A stretch of 64,000 nt of DNA from Artemisia argyi (GCA_030686995.1 CM060693.1:118571228-118635227); one strand, 5' to 3'. Positions 11,605-24,648 are shown, counted from the stretch's first letter. Notes: a model not told the origin generated them from the letters alone. Made by a program: numbers and translations.

Positions 11605-11973
11605 CCCCAAAACATAACCTACTGCATCACTTCATTACAACTACTGCATCAAGCACACAAATACACTCATAGACACTTTTCGACAAATAAAACGCAGTGC
11701 GCGTTACCTAATCGAACAATATTTGCCCCAAAATATAACCTAATGAATCACTTCATTACAACTACTGCATCAAGCACACAAATACACTTACATACACTTT
11801 TCAAAAAATAAAACACAATACACGTTACCTAATTGAACAATATTTGCCCAAAAATATAACCTACTGCATCACTTCATTACAACTACTAAATCAAGCATTC
11901 AAATACTCTCACGGACACTTTTCAAATAAAATCATTTTAGTACATCTCAATCGTACCAATAATAATAAAATAA
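11605..11973. repeat. 121-bp tandem repeat, about three copies
   Basis: Copies start with aatataacct or aacataacct at 11611, 11732 and 11853, exactly 121 bp apart. Each contains ctgcatcacttcattacaac and the phrase gcgttacctaat. The third copy degenerates. The third copy's start coincides with the left breakpoint of the larger tandem duplication. Confidence 0.8.
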
Positions 11974-12872
<899 letters not shown>

Positions 12873-12874
12873 AG

Positions 12875-12891
12875 TGGCGCCATCCGTGGGA
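12875..12891 (+). promoter_or_regulatory. Primer-binding site, first duplication unit
   Basis: TGGCGCCATCCGTGGGA lies two bases after the LTR end. TGGCGCC starts are usual for Tat-lineage and related gypsy primer sites. The second unit has the same site at 15335-15351. Confidence 0.75.
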
Positions 12892-13081
12892 CCCTACACT
12901 AAGAACTAGAATGACGAAGCATAGAAACTCAAGCCAGCGGACTCTGTAGTTGGAGAAAACACATGCTGACCCCTAGAGGAAGAAACATCAAAGTGATTCG
13001 ACCTCTAAGCAGGCCTCTGGAACAACCAGTGCACCCAGTCACCAAGAATCAGGCCCAGGTCTGATATTTCCAAAGGTAGAA

Positions 13082-14330
13082 TTGCCGACAGGCACTACCC
13101 AGGCCACTACGGCGGCCCCTAGCGCGGAAGATCTACAGTGTACTCTCTTCACCACTCCCCACCAAACGGCACCCATCGTGGACACCACTGAGCCGCCATA
13201 CGCGCCTAATCGAGACAGGGGACCTAATGTGGAAACAGACATCCTCGCGCTAGAAGGAGGCGCGCCTGAATTAGCGCTAAGTAATTTCGTGTCTCAAAAC
13301 TACGAAACCTTAGCCGCCCTTATGCAAGAGGAAGCAAAACGAAGGTCAAGTCAGAGCCTGCAAGCCCGGCTCGACTTTGGCCCTGAGTACAAAGCATCCC
13401 CACCGCGCTATCGGAAAGAGAGACGTGAAAAGGATAGCCGCTGACTTCCAGTGTTCGCTAGGGTTGGAAGGAAAGATGTGGATGATGAAACAGCTGACTC
13501 GCAGTACTCGGAGGAGCATGAAGACGATGGAAGGCGTACCAATGTCCACGCTAGGCTTGGTAGCCGCATGATTCAGGATAGACTTGGACGGCAGCGCTCA
13601 CCAAGCGAGAGCCCTTCAAGGTCTAGTAGTAGAAGAGTTCATGATAGGCTTGGGAGACAGCAATCCCCAAGTGAAAGCCCCTCAACCTCGGATTCTGAGG
13701 AAAAACGGCAGAAGCGCCGCAAAAGGATCAACTCCTCCTCAAGTGACTCCTCGAACAACGAGGACAAAGAAACAGGACACTGGAAGTCGAGGAGAAGACA
13801 TCGCGATGAGGAGGACGAAGATATATCCCTTCCTTGGCGACGCCAAAAAGTCGACGTATTCACGCGGCGCATCAGCGATTATTCAGAAGATAAGAGAAGG
13901 CGCATGCCCGCCAATGTTAAAACATATGATGGGACGGGTGATCCTGATGACCACCTAAAAATTTTCGAATCAGCCGCTACTATCGAAAATTGGCCACAAC
14001 CTGTGTGGTGCTACATGTTTAATTCCACATTGGTGGGGAATGCGCGAACCTAGTTTAGTAAGCTGCCACGAAGAAGCATAAATGGGTTTGAAGAGTTCCC
14101 AAAGGCATTTTGTCTGAACTTTACTCAAGGAAAGAAGTGCGCCAAGAACCCTGTCGAACTTGCCAGAGTAAAACAGCGCCAGGGGGAATCCACAAGCGCT
14201 TATGTGGAGCGCTATAAGGGTCAATGCATACATTGTCAAGGCATACCCCGAAGTACTAAAAATCTCAGGGTTCATGAATGAGATCAGTAACCCAGAACTT
14301 ATGAGAAGATTAAATGATAAGGTTCCCCAA
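13082..14330 (+). pseudogene. gag: Duplicated gag fragment of element B (first unit)
   Basis: This is the N-terminal gag of element B, in the first tandem copy, cut at the duplication junction. Its reading frame is interrupted by TGA at 13442-13444 (absent from the second copy) and TAG at 14051-14053 (shared, replacing Trp of the WFSKL motif). A one-base insertion near 14237 is also shared with the second copy. The shared lesions predate the duplication. The fragment ends before the zinc knuckle. Confidence 0.88.
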
Positions 14331-14849
14331 AATATAACCTACTGCATCACTTCATTACAACTAATAAATCAAGCATTCAAATACTCTCACGGACACTTTT
14401 CAAATAAAATCATTTTAGTACATCTCAATCGTACCAATAATAATAAAATAAAATCATTTTCGTACCAATAGTAATAAAGTTTACCTGATTAACAATTGGA
14501 TAAAATGTGAAAACTCAATCGACATCTCAAAATCGATTGAATCAGTTTACAAGGTGAAGAACAGCTCAAAATATAGCATAGAATGATGGTGAATGATGAA
14601 TAATGGTGGCTACGGCGGTGGAGAATGGTAGTTGCGACGGTGGAGTTAATTGGGAGAGAAGAAGAGCTGGCGGGATAGAAAGGTGAAAAGATGAAAAGAA
14701 AAAGAAAAAAATGTATATAACCCTAGATGTGAAATGACCAAAATGCCCCTGGTAGTTATGATAAAAAAAGCTGGTGGGGAGGGGACACGTGGCAGCTTGT
14801 GGTTCCTTCCTAAGCTTCTCATTTTAATTCCCCTTATCAAAATATCCCA

Positions 14850-14928
<79 letters not shown>

Positions 14929-14932
<4 letters not shown>

Positions 14933-15332
14933 ATGATTTGGGCCATTATACTAACGGTTTGGGCTCACGAAAGCCCAAACACAAATATATTATTTATGGT
15001 CGTGATAATGATCTTCTATTTATGTGATAAAGATCAATAGACCAGATAAGGCGAGATATGCCGAAGAGTAAGAAGCACGAAATCTACAAGGATTCCGTGC
15101 CTATATAAAGAATATCACGGATCTCATTGAGGTACGATCAAAAACCCTAACTCTTCACTATAACCGTAAAACCGATTACTTACTCTCACACCGGAGGATA
15201 ATCGTGGGAGACAATCCCACGATAAGCCTAACGGTGTTGTTTGCTTTCTTAGTGCGCAGGTCTCAAGCATTAAGATCTAATTGATACAAGAACAGCAACC
15301 CTAACAAGGAAAGCCCAACTTTTGTATCAACA
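14929..15332 (+). repeat. Truncated 5' LTR of element B, second duplication unit
   Basis: Same 404-bp truncated LTR as at 12469-12872, adjoining an AT run. It lies directly 5' of the continuous part of element B. TATA box at 15101-15110 and stem-loop at 15201-15223. Confidence 0.88.
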
Positions 15333-15334
15333 AG

Positions 15335-15351
15335 TGGCGCCATCCGTGGGA
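15335..15351 (+). promoter_or_regulatory. Primer-binding site of element B
   Basis: TGGCGCCATCCGTGGGA two bases after the end of the truncated LTR. Confidence 0.75.
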
Positions 15352-15541
15352 CCCTACACTAAGAACTAGAATGACGAAGTATAGAAACTCAAGCCAGCGG
15401 ACTCTGTAGTTGGAGAAAACACATGCTGACCCCTAGAGGAAGAAACATCAAAGTGATTCGACCTCTAAGCAGGCCTCTGGAACAACCAGTGCACCCAGTC
15501 ACCAAGAATCAGGCCCAGGTCTGATCTTTCCAACGGTAGAA

Positions 15542-17300
15542 TTGCCGACAGGCACTACCCAGGCCATTACGGCGGCCCCTAGCGCGGAAGATCTACAGCG
15601 TACTCTCTTCACCACTCCCCACCAAACGGCACCCATCGTGGACACCACTGAGCCGCCATACGCGCCTAATCGAGACAGGGGACCTAATGTGGAAACAGAC
15701 ATCCTCGCGCTAGAAGGAGGCGCGCCTGAATTAGCGCTAAGTAATTTCGTGTCTCAAAACTACGAAACCTTAGCTGCCCTTATGCAAGAGGAAGCAAAAA
15801 GAAGGTCAAGTCAGAGCCTGCAAGCCCGGCTCGACTTTGGCCCTGAGTACGAAGCATCCCCACCGCGCTATCGGAAAGAGAGACATGAAAAGGATAGCCG
15901 CCGACTTCCAGTGTTCGCTAGGGTTGGAAGGAAAGATGTGGATGATGAAACAGCTGACTCGCAGTACTCGGAGGAGCATGAAGACGATGGAAGGCGTACC
16001 AATGTCCACGCTAGGCTTGGTAGCCGCATGATTCAGGATAGACTTGGACGGCAGCGCTCACCAAGCGAGAGCCCTTCAAGGTCTAGTAGTAGAACAGTTC
16101 ATGATAGGCTTGGGAGACAGCAATCCCCAAGTGAAAGCCCCTCAAGCTCGGATTCTGAGGAAAAACGGCAGAAGCGCCGCAAAAGGATCAACTCCTCCTC
16201 AAGTGACTCCTCGAACAACGAGGACAAAGAAACAGGACACTGGAAGTCGAGGAGAAGACATCGCGATGAGGAGGACGAAGATATATCCCTTCCTTGGCGA
16301 CGCCAAAAAGTCGACGTATTCACGCGGCGCATCAGCGATTATTCAGAAGATAAGAGAAGGCGCATGCCCGCCAATGTTAAAACATATGATGGGACGGGTG
16401 ATCCTGATGACCACCTAAAAATTTTCGAATCAGCCGCTACTATCGAAAATTGGCCACAACCTGTGTGGTGCTACATGTTTAATTCCACATTGGTGGGGAA
16501 TACGCGAACCTAGTTTAGTAAGCTGCCACGAAGAAGCATAAATGGGTTTGAAGAGTTCCCAAAGGCATTTTGTCTGAACTTTACTCAAGGAAAGAAGTGC
16601 GCCAAGAACCCTGTCGAACTTGCCAGAGTAAAACAGCGCTAGGGGGAATCCACAAGCGCTTATGTGGAGCGCTATAAGGATCAATGCATACATTGTCAAG
16701 GCATGCCCCGAAGTACTAAAAATCTCAGGGTTCATGAATGAGATCAATAACCCAGAACTTATGAGAAGATTAAATGATAAGGTTCCCCAAACCTTTGATG
16801 AACTGATGAAGCGCACCAGATCCTTTATCCAAGGGGAAGCAGCTGCTGCGGATAGCAAGAAAGGTTACTCAAATTATAGGTCACAAGAACAGCCCAGGAG
16901 ACAATCCAATTACCAGAGTAGCAACCGCAGCAAAAGCTACCGCAATCTGGGAAGTGGACGAGATAACGACAAATACACTCGACTCACGAAGACTCCAAGG
17001 GAGATATTTGTGACAGAAGGTACAAACTTCCCGAAACCTCCACCAATGCGCACCCCAGAGGATCGGCGCGTAGGAAATGGGTACTGTAAATATCATGGAC
17101 AAAAGGGCTACACCACCAACGAGTGTGTCCAATTGCGCCAACTAATTGATAAATTAGTAAAAGAAGGCAAAATGGATCACCTCGTCAAGAACATCAAAGA
17201 GGGGAAAGACAAACAGAAGAATGAGGGCAAGAAAGATATACCTAAAGATAAGGCTGACACCATCTGCATGATACAATCATGGCAGCAAAAGACAAGGTAA
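15542..17300 (+). pseudogene. gag: Element B gag
   Basis: Homologue of the element A gag, with the same Arg/Ser-rich N-terminus, gag domain and C-x2-H-x4-H-x4-C-type knuckle (KYHGQKGYTTNEC, where the second His of element A is Tyr). It is broken by TAG at 16511-16513 (Trp codon), TAG at 16640-16642 (Gln codon), a one-base insertion near 16697 that shifts the frame, and TAA at 17298-17300. The upstream stretch 15371-15541 begins ATGACGAAGC and may be the original gag start, but it contains a stop after 12 codons. Confidence 0.87.
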
Positions 17301-20300
17301 AAGGTCAGCCAAAAGTTTTCCTATGGGAACGAAATCTCTTTCCCCACTTTGGCTGTGGACAACGCAGTAGTGGAATCACTCACCATTAAGATACATACGG
17401 GGGGTCACGATATCCATCGCATGTATGTTAATGGGGGAGCATCCGCAAACATCATGTATGAACATTGTTTCAAAAGGTTGCGACCTGATATACGAAGTCA
17501 GTTAATTCCAGCCACGACGTCGCTGACTGGCTTCACAGGAGAGAAGATATGGCCCATGGGGCAATTACGATTACTTGTGGTCGTTGGTGATAAACAACAC
17601 TCTACGGCAGCCTGGATGAACTTTATGGTAATCAGATCTACTTCGCCGTACAATGGCATTATTCGAAGACCAGGAATATCAGCCATGCGCGTGGTACCGT
17701 CCACAGCACATGGGATGCTCAAATTCCCCGTAGAAGGAGGCATTGTCACCCTCTACAGTACCACTGTGTCGCCTAAAGAATGCAACACGGTGATGAGTGA
17801 GACGGCGCGCATTCCAGAACAGCATGCAGCTAAAGTGTAAAACCTGAAGGTCGCAATTCACCTTGATTACCCGGATCAGGAGGTATCAATTGGGGGATCG
17901 CTGTCTGACAAAGGCAGAGCGGCCGTGTGCACACTCTTGCAAAGGAACCTAGATATCTTTGCGTGGGAACCAAAGCACATGACTGGCGTGCCACGATCAA
18001 TTACAGAGCACAAGATGAAAATCCGAAAAGGATCCCCTCCAATACAACAGAAAAAGCGCGGCCAGGCTCAAGAACGCGCAAAAGCCATCCTAGAGGAAGT
18101 ACACAAGCTTGTAGACGCAGTCATCATGCGGGAGGTCTACTACCATGACTGGCTCTCCAATCCGGTGATGGTAAAAAAGAGTGATGGCAGCTTGAGGATG
18201 TGCGTGGATTTCACTGATCTTAACAAAGCATGTCCACAAGACTGCTACCCGCAACTAGAGATAGATTGAAAGATAGAATCTTTGTGCGGATACCCCTTTA
18301 AATGCTTCCTAGATGCATACAAAGGGTACTACCAAATTCAGATGGCTAAAGAAGAAGAGGAAAAAACAACCTTCCACACAAGCCAGGGTGTCTACTTCTA
18401 CACAATGATGCCCTTTGGCTTAAAGAACGTAGGCGCAACTTACCAGCGATTGGTAGACAATGCATTTGAGAAGCAAATGGGCCGCAACCTAGAGGTTTAT
18501 GTTGATGACCTTGTCATAAAGAGTCATACTGAAGAGGAGTTAGTACGCGACATCGAAGAAACATTCAAGACACTGGGTAGGATCAACATGAAGTTAAATC
18601 CCAAGAAGTGCACTTTTGGGGCTACAGAAGGCATGTTCCTCGGTATTTGATAGAGCCTGATGGCATTAAGCCATGCCCAGAAAAAACAAAGGCTGTCGTA
18701 CAACTCCCTTCACCACGTACATTGAAAGAAGACCAGTCATTGAATGGAAAATTAGCCGGACTGAATCGATTCTTATCCAAATCAGCGGATAAGTCACTTC
18801 CTCTCTTTAAAACACTCACGAAGTGTACAAAAAAGGGAGATTTTCGTTGGACTGCGGAAGCGGAAGAAGCTTTTCAACAGCTTAAGCAACATATAGCAGC
18901 GCTTCCCACACTAGTCGCACCCCGACCAGGGAAAGAATTAATTATGTACTTGTCTGCAACTCATGGAGCAGTCAGCCCAGTGCTATTGACAGATAGGAAC
19001 TCCGTAAAAACACCAGTATACTTTGTAAGCAAAGCACTCAAGAAGACAGAGATTAACTATACCGTAATGGAAAAGCTGGTCCTGGCTTTAGTATTCGCAG
19101 CTAAAAGATTGCGCAGATACTTTCAAGCACACCCAATAGCAGTGATCACGGACCAACCTATCAAGCAAGTTATCTCTAAACCCGACGCATCGGGGCGGCT
19201 ACAAAAATGGAGTGTGCTACTAAGTGAGCATAACATCTCTTATAGACCACGCACTGCGATTAAGGGGCATATACTAGCAGACTTCATCATTGAAAAACCA
19301 GATACTGAGGCTCCATCACCCAGCAACAAGATAGAACTACAAGAACCATGGATCCTATTCACGGACGGATCTTCGTGCATGGACGGGTCAGGCGCAGGCC
19401 TTATCCTCACCAGCCCAGAAGGAATGGAATTCACTTACGCACTGCGTTTTGAATTCACAGCCACGAACAACGAGGCAGAATATGAAGCCCTAATTGCTGG
19501 ATTACGCATTGCAACTCAAATGGGTGTACGCAACCTAGAAGCAAATGTCGATTCTTGTTTAGTAGCCAATCATGTGTTGGGCGATTATGTGGTTAAAGAA
19601 GATAACATGGTCCAATACCTCGATAAGACCAAGTTCCTAATCCAGGGCTTTGACAGGTTCACTATTAAACAAGTTCCTAGAGGAGAAAACAGGAAAGTGG
19701 ATGCATTAAGCAAAATCGCATCTACAAGCTTTGCGCACCTGTCAAAACAGGTATTGGTGGAGACCTTGAAGAACAAATCCATCTCAGAGATGGAGATATC
19801 CACGGTGATAGAAGAGCAGGATCCTACTTGGATGACCCCTATCATCGAATTCATAGGTAAGGGTGTATTACCCCAGGAGCAGAAGGACGTTCGACGGATA
19901 CGGCACACATCGCAGAGGTTTGAACTTCGAGATGGTATCCCATATTGACGTTCATTTCTACAACCATGGCTTCGGTACGTTGGACCTCTTCAGGCCGATT
20001 ACATACTCCGAGAGATCCACGCTGGTTCATGCAGTATGCACTCAGGACCACGATCCGTTGTAGCACGAGCCTTGCGGTCAGGATACTATTGGCCTACTAT
20101 GCATCGCGATGCGCGAGACATGATAAAGAAATGTAGCGACTGCCAGGTCCACAGACCCATCCCGCGCCGACCACAACAAGAGATAACGCCTATCACTTCA
20201 CCATGACCATTCTATAAGTGGGGTATCGATATTGCAGGCCCCTTCCCTGTTGCAGCAGGGGGACTAAAATTCCTCATTGTGGCCATAGATTACTTCACTA

Positions 20301-20369
20301 AGTGGATTGAGGCAAAAGCAGTAGTAACTATCACAGGAAACCAGGTAAAACACTTTGTTTGGGAAAACA
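17301..20369 (+). pseudogene. pol: Element B protease, RT, RNase H, second RNase H, first part of integrase
   Basis: Domain order matches element A. The protease has NGGAS instead of DGGAS, so the catalytic Asp is lost. RT keeps YVDD (about 18500). Both RNase H domains are recognisable, and in the second the Ala of the KADALSK motif is Val. Breaks: stops at 17838-17840 and 18267-18269 (Trp codon to TGA), a one-base deletion near 18643 within MFLGYLI, and stops at 19946-19948 and 20204-20206. Integrase is cut inside WENI by element C at 20370 and resumes at 31187. Confidence 0.88.
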
Positions 20370-23300
20370 TGTAACACCCCCATTTTTAAAATATTTGCAG
20401 CGGAATAAAGATTGGGTGTTACTTCACAGCTCACAGTTTTTCAGTAGAAAATAATTATCAATTTAGTCATTTTAAAACATTTATCATTCGAACTATTATA
20501 AATATCAGAGTTTTCAAAATGAGGTCCCAGTGGTTTCAAATTTGTTAAATAGGTTTTCGAATGACAATAAATTTTTTTAGCCTTTGTGAGAATTTCGTGC
20601 TCTTCCGTCCCATCCTTGCTCGTTATAGACCTGAAATAAACATGCTAAAAATCAACAAAAGTTGAGTGATATTCATAGGTTTAAGTTTAATAATTGAACA
20701 CAAGTTATAAATGATAATTGCACCGTCATACAATTATAGGTTAAAAACAGTTGTTATTGCATTAAGCTCATGACACTCATCCGATTAACAGTTCTCATCA
20801 TAAATGATGGATTATAGTAACAATGGCCCTCGGGATAGGTTCTTGCCAGTAACCTATTAGATTTCAAATAAAGTGCGTTTGGTAGTTTTCTCGAACGCCC
20901 AAACGGGGATTGTCAATCCCTAATAGATCTATCCACTATTATTTACGTTCACTCTACGAGTGACTAAGGCTCATGATATGAGGGACTTTTGGCAATAAGG
21001 TACTTAAGCAATAACGATATAAAGCATACCAAGAAAAATACTTGTGTTCAGTTTGTAAAAACTAGCATGTATCCCCCTCTCGAGGTTTATAAAAACATTT
21101 AAATAGGTAAAGGCGAGCCTATGAACTCACCTTAGTGGTATAGTGGTAAAAATATCGATACTCAGTTTGCAATATGGAAACGGCTCCACACACAACCTAG
21201 ATAATATATGGCAAGTTTTAGTGTTTGATAGTCTTAGTGGTTTAATCGCGAGTAGTTTTAGAATATAACGATAGTTGGTTTAACGATTGTAAAAATTGTG
21301 GTTTTATAAAATATCGTAAGTTTTAAATAAGTTATATATATATATAACGTAAAGTTTAAAAATAATAATGATAATAGTTTGAAATAAAATGTAACGTCGT
21401 GATTGTGAAATCGTAAAAATGGGAAGTAAAAATAAAAATATTAATTATATTATACGGCCCTTGTCTTTTCCAGATTTTTACACTTTTTACCCTAACGGGG
21501 TTAGCGTTACGTCGTTCGTCCAAAGTTAAATATTTTTACGTTTTACGTCCAAAACTTTTATGATTTTAACATTTTCCATCCCAAAAGTTTATAAAATCAG
21601 TTTTTTCATCCTCAAGTTTGTAAAATGACAATTTTTACCTAAAGTTTATAAAAGTGACACTTTTAACCCGAAAATTATAATTTTTGCAAATTTAGTCCAA
21701 AATTTACCAAATTCGAAACTTAACATTTTTTATTTCTTAAATAAGCTAAAAACAGCTTATTTAACTTTTTAGTTTGCTTATTTTACGAAAAGTGCTTATT
21801 TATAGCTTATGGGATTTTAACGAGCAATCTAGGGCTCGTTAAGCTTTTTAAATCCAATGGGCTTACGAAAGTTTTGGGCTTGGTTTCGGGTTATTTTAGG
21901 ATGCTAAAAATGTTCCAAGACTGCTTATTAGGACTGCTTATTCGTTAGCTTATTTTGAAAGGATTGGGCCTTAAGGCCCAATCGTTGTTTATTTGTGTTT
22001 CAAAAATGGTTCAAGGTCGCGATGCTTGGCATCATTTAAAGGGTCAAGACGAAATTTTTATTACAAACGTTATACACGAAAATGATAGTTTGTCAGATGG
22101 TTTAATAGATTATGAAATAAAATGGTAGGCTCGTTACATTGGATTTGAAGATATATGTTTGTTTCATAGGTTGCATGGGTCGAATTTTTAAGTAAAAAGA
22201 CTTAGAAAATTTCTAAGTGTTTTGCATGGTTAAAAGTTACTTACAAACGTGTTTCAAAAATTGTTTATACGTGAGTTTTATATTTAAAACTTTATGTATC
22301 TTGATTAGTAGCGTAGTAAATAAATGGGTGGGATGAAAATACGTAAATGTTGTTTATATAGATTATGAGTAATGAAGTGCAAGTGTTTGTGATTTACACG
22401 TAAAAATCTAAATGCGTATTTAAGTAAGAATGGAAAAAGTTCGTGTGAGACTTACTACACCAAAATGGTGGGGTAAAACGAGACGTAGAGTCGAGGGAAA
22501 GTGAATACGAGAGTGTAGTGTGTATGTTGGCTCGACCAAGGTTCACAAACAAGGATTTGTTCCTCCTAAACTTGATTGGAAAGTCTTGTGCTTGTGCCAA
22601 AGTAAATCGAACCAGAAACGAGGACTAAGAAACTTAGAGTATTTGGTATTTGATTTGCATGTGGGAGTACGAGTGCATGCATGCATGGTGGCTTATATAC
22701 GAGACTTGGAGTAACCTAGTGACTATAATTTATGAGATGTGATGTTTACTTGTTGCTAAAAGTCTTTGAGAAAGTGTAAGACGCAACATTTCTCTTCTTT
22801 TGTTTCTAGCAAATCGACATACTCTTATTCAAAGGAAACGTGGGTTTTGGGATTTTAAAATGGAATGGTACTTGCGAAATGGATTTTAAAATTCATGTAG
22901 TCCTTTGCCTAGGTGCATAAACTAGTCATTGTGTGAGCATGAATTAGGGAGGTACACTCTTTGTATTTGAATTGATATGTCGACAACCATTTTATTATGT
23001 AAATGATTTGTAAACTTGGCTAGCACTAGTGTAAACCGATCAAATGTAATGTTTAAAACATGAGTTTGAGTTAAGAATGGTTTTAGAACTTATTAGAAAC
23101 AAACTAGAGCAAAAATGGTTTAGTCTTGGATTAGTTAAAAAAAATCGAGTGGGTTTGTTTTTTTGGACGGGGTACTATGCCTCGTAAAAATGTATTTAGG
23201 CTCGACATGGGAAGTTGAAACTTGACATACTTGAAGTCGACTAGGTGAGGAATGAGGGAGTGTGAAAATACTTAGGGGTCGTGTGTAAGAATAAGGAGTA

Positions 23301-23805
23301 CGAGACGTGTTTTTGGCATGGTATAGTCGAGTTTTACTAAACTAATTATAAGTGGTTTTGGGATCAAGTGTTGTGGGCTGTGAATAGTAACAGGCCGAAA
23401 CTTTTAGTTGGGCTTAGGATGTAATTAAGGGTCCGGTTAGATGTAGGTTAGGATTAGTAAAAATTTTAAGTGTGATTAGTGAAAGTTTAATTAATATTTG
23501 GTGAAACGTTTACGTGATTCCGGGAGTTGTCGAATGTGTTTTGCTAAAATACGTTACGTAAGTTTGTAAATGGTAAAAGTTTAATATTCTCGCGATTTTA
23601 GACTATAGTGGTACATGTGTGAGCATCGTTCCAAGCAAAAAAAAAAAAGAATCATGAATATCGTAGTGATTTTTAAGTAACATAGCATGTTTGATAATAA
23701 ATAATTTTTTTTTTGTTATTGGTAAAAACGTTATTAATTAACGTAATGATATATTAGTCTTTGACTTACTTTTACTATTTATAGGGAAATTTACGGGAGA
23801 TTACA
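20370..23805 (-). repeat. LTR of element C, low-coordinate copy (3' LTR of the minus-strand element)
   Basis: 3436 bp, nearly identical to 27883-31186. It contains a segment of about 130 bp (about 22102-22230) missing from the other LTR. Non-coding. Confidence 0.92.
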
Positions 23806-23822
23806 GTACCTACCCCTCATTC
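23806..23822 (-). promoter_or_regulatory. Polypurine tract of element C
   Basis: On the minus strand the sequence GAATGAGGGGTAGGTAC directly precedes the LTR start TGTAATCTCC. This fixes the orientation of element C. Confidence 0.75.
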
Positions 23823-24004
23823 TGAATTCCGTCCCGGAATTCAAGTTTAACGAAATTCCTGTATTAGGAAATTTCGATCAGAGGGTTGTCGAGAGATTTT
23901 TATTATTAAGATTTAGGAGACGTGGTTTAGTTAGACTTATTTGTGCTAGACAAGATCAAGTAACTGGTGTATTTAAGGGTTGTGAATATTGAAGGTAATG
24001 GTTA

Positions 24005-24112
24005 TGAATAGTAAATTAACGGCTAGGTGTACCGTGTCCAACGGTCGTGAATAGTAAATCCCAACGGTCCGTAATAGTGACCAACGGCTAGATTTCCACC
24101 TACATATACCCC
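24005..24112 (+). promoter_or_regulatory. Promoter-like repeats and TATA-like box before antisense ORF1, element C
   Basis: Short repeats built on CGGCTAG and ACGGTCGTGAATAGT variants (24018, 24040, 24063, 24082) precede a TATA-like acatataccccttt at 24102. The box lies 66 bp before the ORF1 ATG. Element E has the same repeats and TATAAATACCCC, 66 bp before its ORF1 ATG. Confidence 0.55.
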
Positions 24113-24167
24113 TTTCAAATTTCCATTTCTTCCACCAACCATTTGCTTCTCATTTCCCATCTTCAAC

Positions 24168-24329
24168 ATGCCACACCTTATCACTATACTAGCGATTGTG
24201 TATGTCGTCCTTGCCGCTATCTACTTAGCATATGTTCCAGACGAAGACTTTGGATTCTTGGTTGCGATCTTGTTGTTTGTCGTACCCCTCACGGTTCTAG
24301 CCATTACCGTGGACAAGATATGGGGGTAA
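24168..24329 (+). CDS. Small hydrophobic antisense ORF1 of element C (53 aa)
   Basis: I do not recognise the family. The 53-residue product has two membrane-like segments, about residues 4-20 and 30-48. They are separated by the polar YVPDEDFGF, and a short charged tail VDKIWG ends the protein. It is antisense to element C. Element E encodes a co-linear 53-residue homologue with no gap: 31 residues are identical, 14 of these by different synonymous codons, and most changes are Leu/Ile/Val, Asp/Glu or Phe/Tyr. That pattern suggests selection on the protein. Start ATG and stop TAA are shared. It is followed 115 bp later by ORF2. A membrane location is inferred from hydropathy only. Confidence 0.6.
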   Translation: MPHLITILAIVYVVLAAIYLAYVPDEDFGFLVAILLFVVPLTVLAITVDKIWG

Positions 24330-24444
24330 TAATCTTGAGCTAGGGTTGTTTTGAATTAAGTCTTTGTCGTGTTTCTATGTATTTTTAACGAATAAGGAAT
24401 AAAACTTGTTTTGTTTTTAGGAATTTGTCTTGTTATTATTTTTA

Positions 24445-24648
24445 ATGATTTGTTTATATTTATCTTTCAGCATAATTAAGGTGATTCATCCTGTGGTGGC
24501 TCTTGCTATGGTTATGTTGGTGGGGGTTTTTGTTGTCATAGCGGATCAACCTATTGAAGATTCTATGGTTTATATTGTAATTATTGTGACGTTAGCACTT
24601 CCGATGCTAATTATTTGTTTATTTATTAATTTTCATGGATTCGGATAA
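24445..24648 (+). CDS. Small hydrophobic antisense ORF2 of element C (67 aa)
   Basis: Family unknown. The product has a hydrophobic N-terminus, a second hydrophobic stretch (VALAMVMLVGVFVV), the polar DQPIEDS, then a long hydrophobic segment (VTLALPMLIICLFI) and a short NFHGFG tail, so two or three membrane passes are plausible. Homologues lie in element D (63976-63776, gapless, roughly 60% identical by eye) and element E (58678-58487, two residues shorter near the start). I chose the ATG at 24445 because all three share it. The open frame extends further upstream to a splice-acceptor-like TTTTTAG at 24410-24420, so a spliced 5' part is possible but not shown. Confidence 0.58.
   Translation: MICLYLSFSIIKVIHPVVALAMVMLVGVFVVIADQPIEDSMVYIVIIVTLALPMLIICLFINFHGFG

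Larger units (their letters stand above)
14331..16790. repeat. Tandem segmental duplication, second unit (2460 bp)
   Basis: Offset from the first unit is 2478 bp before the AT microsatellite and 2460 bp after it; the difference is microsatellite length. Units differ by scattered substitutions only, for example TGA at 13442-13444 against CGA at 15902-15904. After 16790 gag continues into the rest of element B. Confidence 0.9.

Noticed and set aside
22520..22714. 64-codon plus-strand ORF present in both LTRs of C (also 29903-30097)
   Set aside because: The two copies are near-identical LTRs, so conservation is not evidence of coding; no homologue in D or E.
24324..24421. Splice-like donor (GTAATA) after ORF1 and acceptor (TTTTTAG) before ORF2 in element C
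   Set aside because: Joining them puts ORF2 out of frame with an early stop, and ORF1's own stop codon is conserved in E. I therefore list two separate ORFs.
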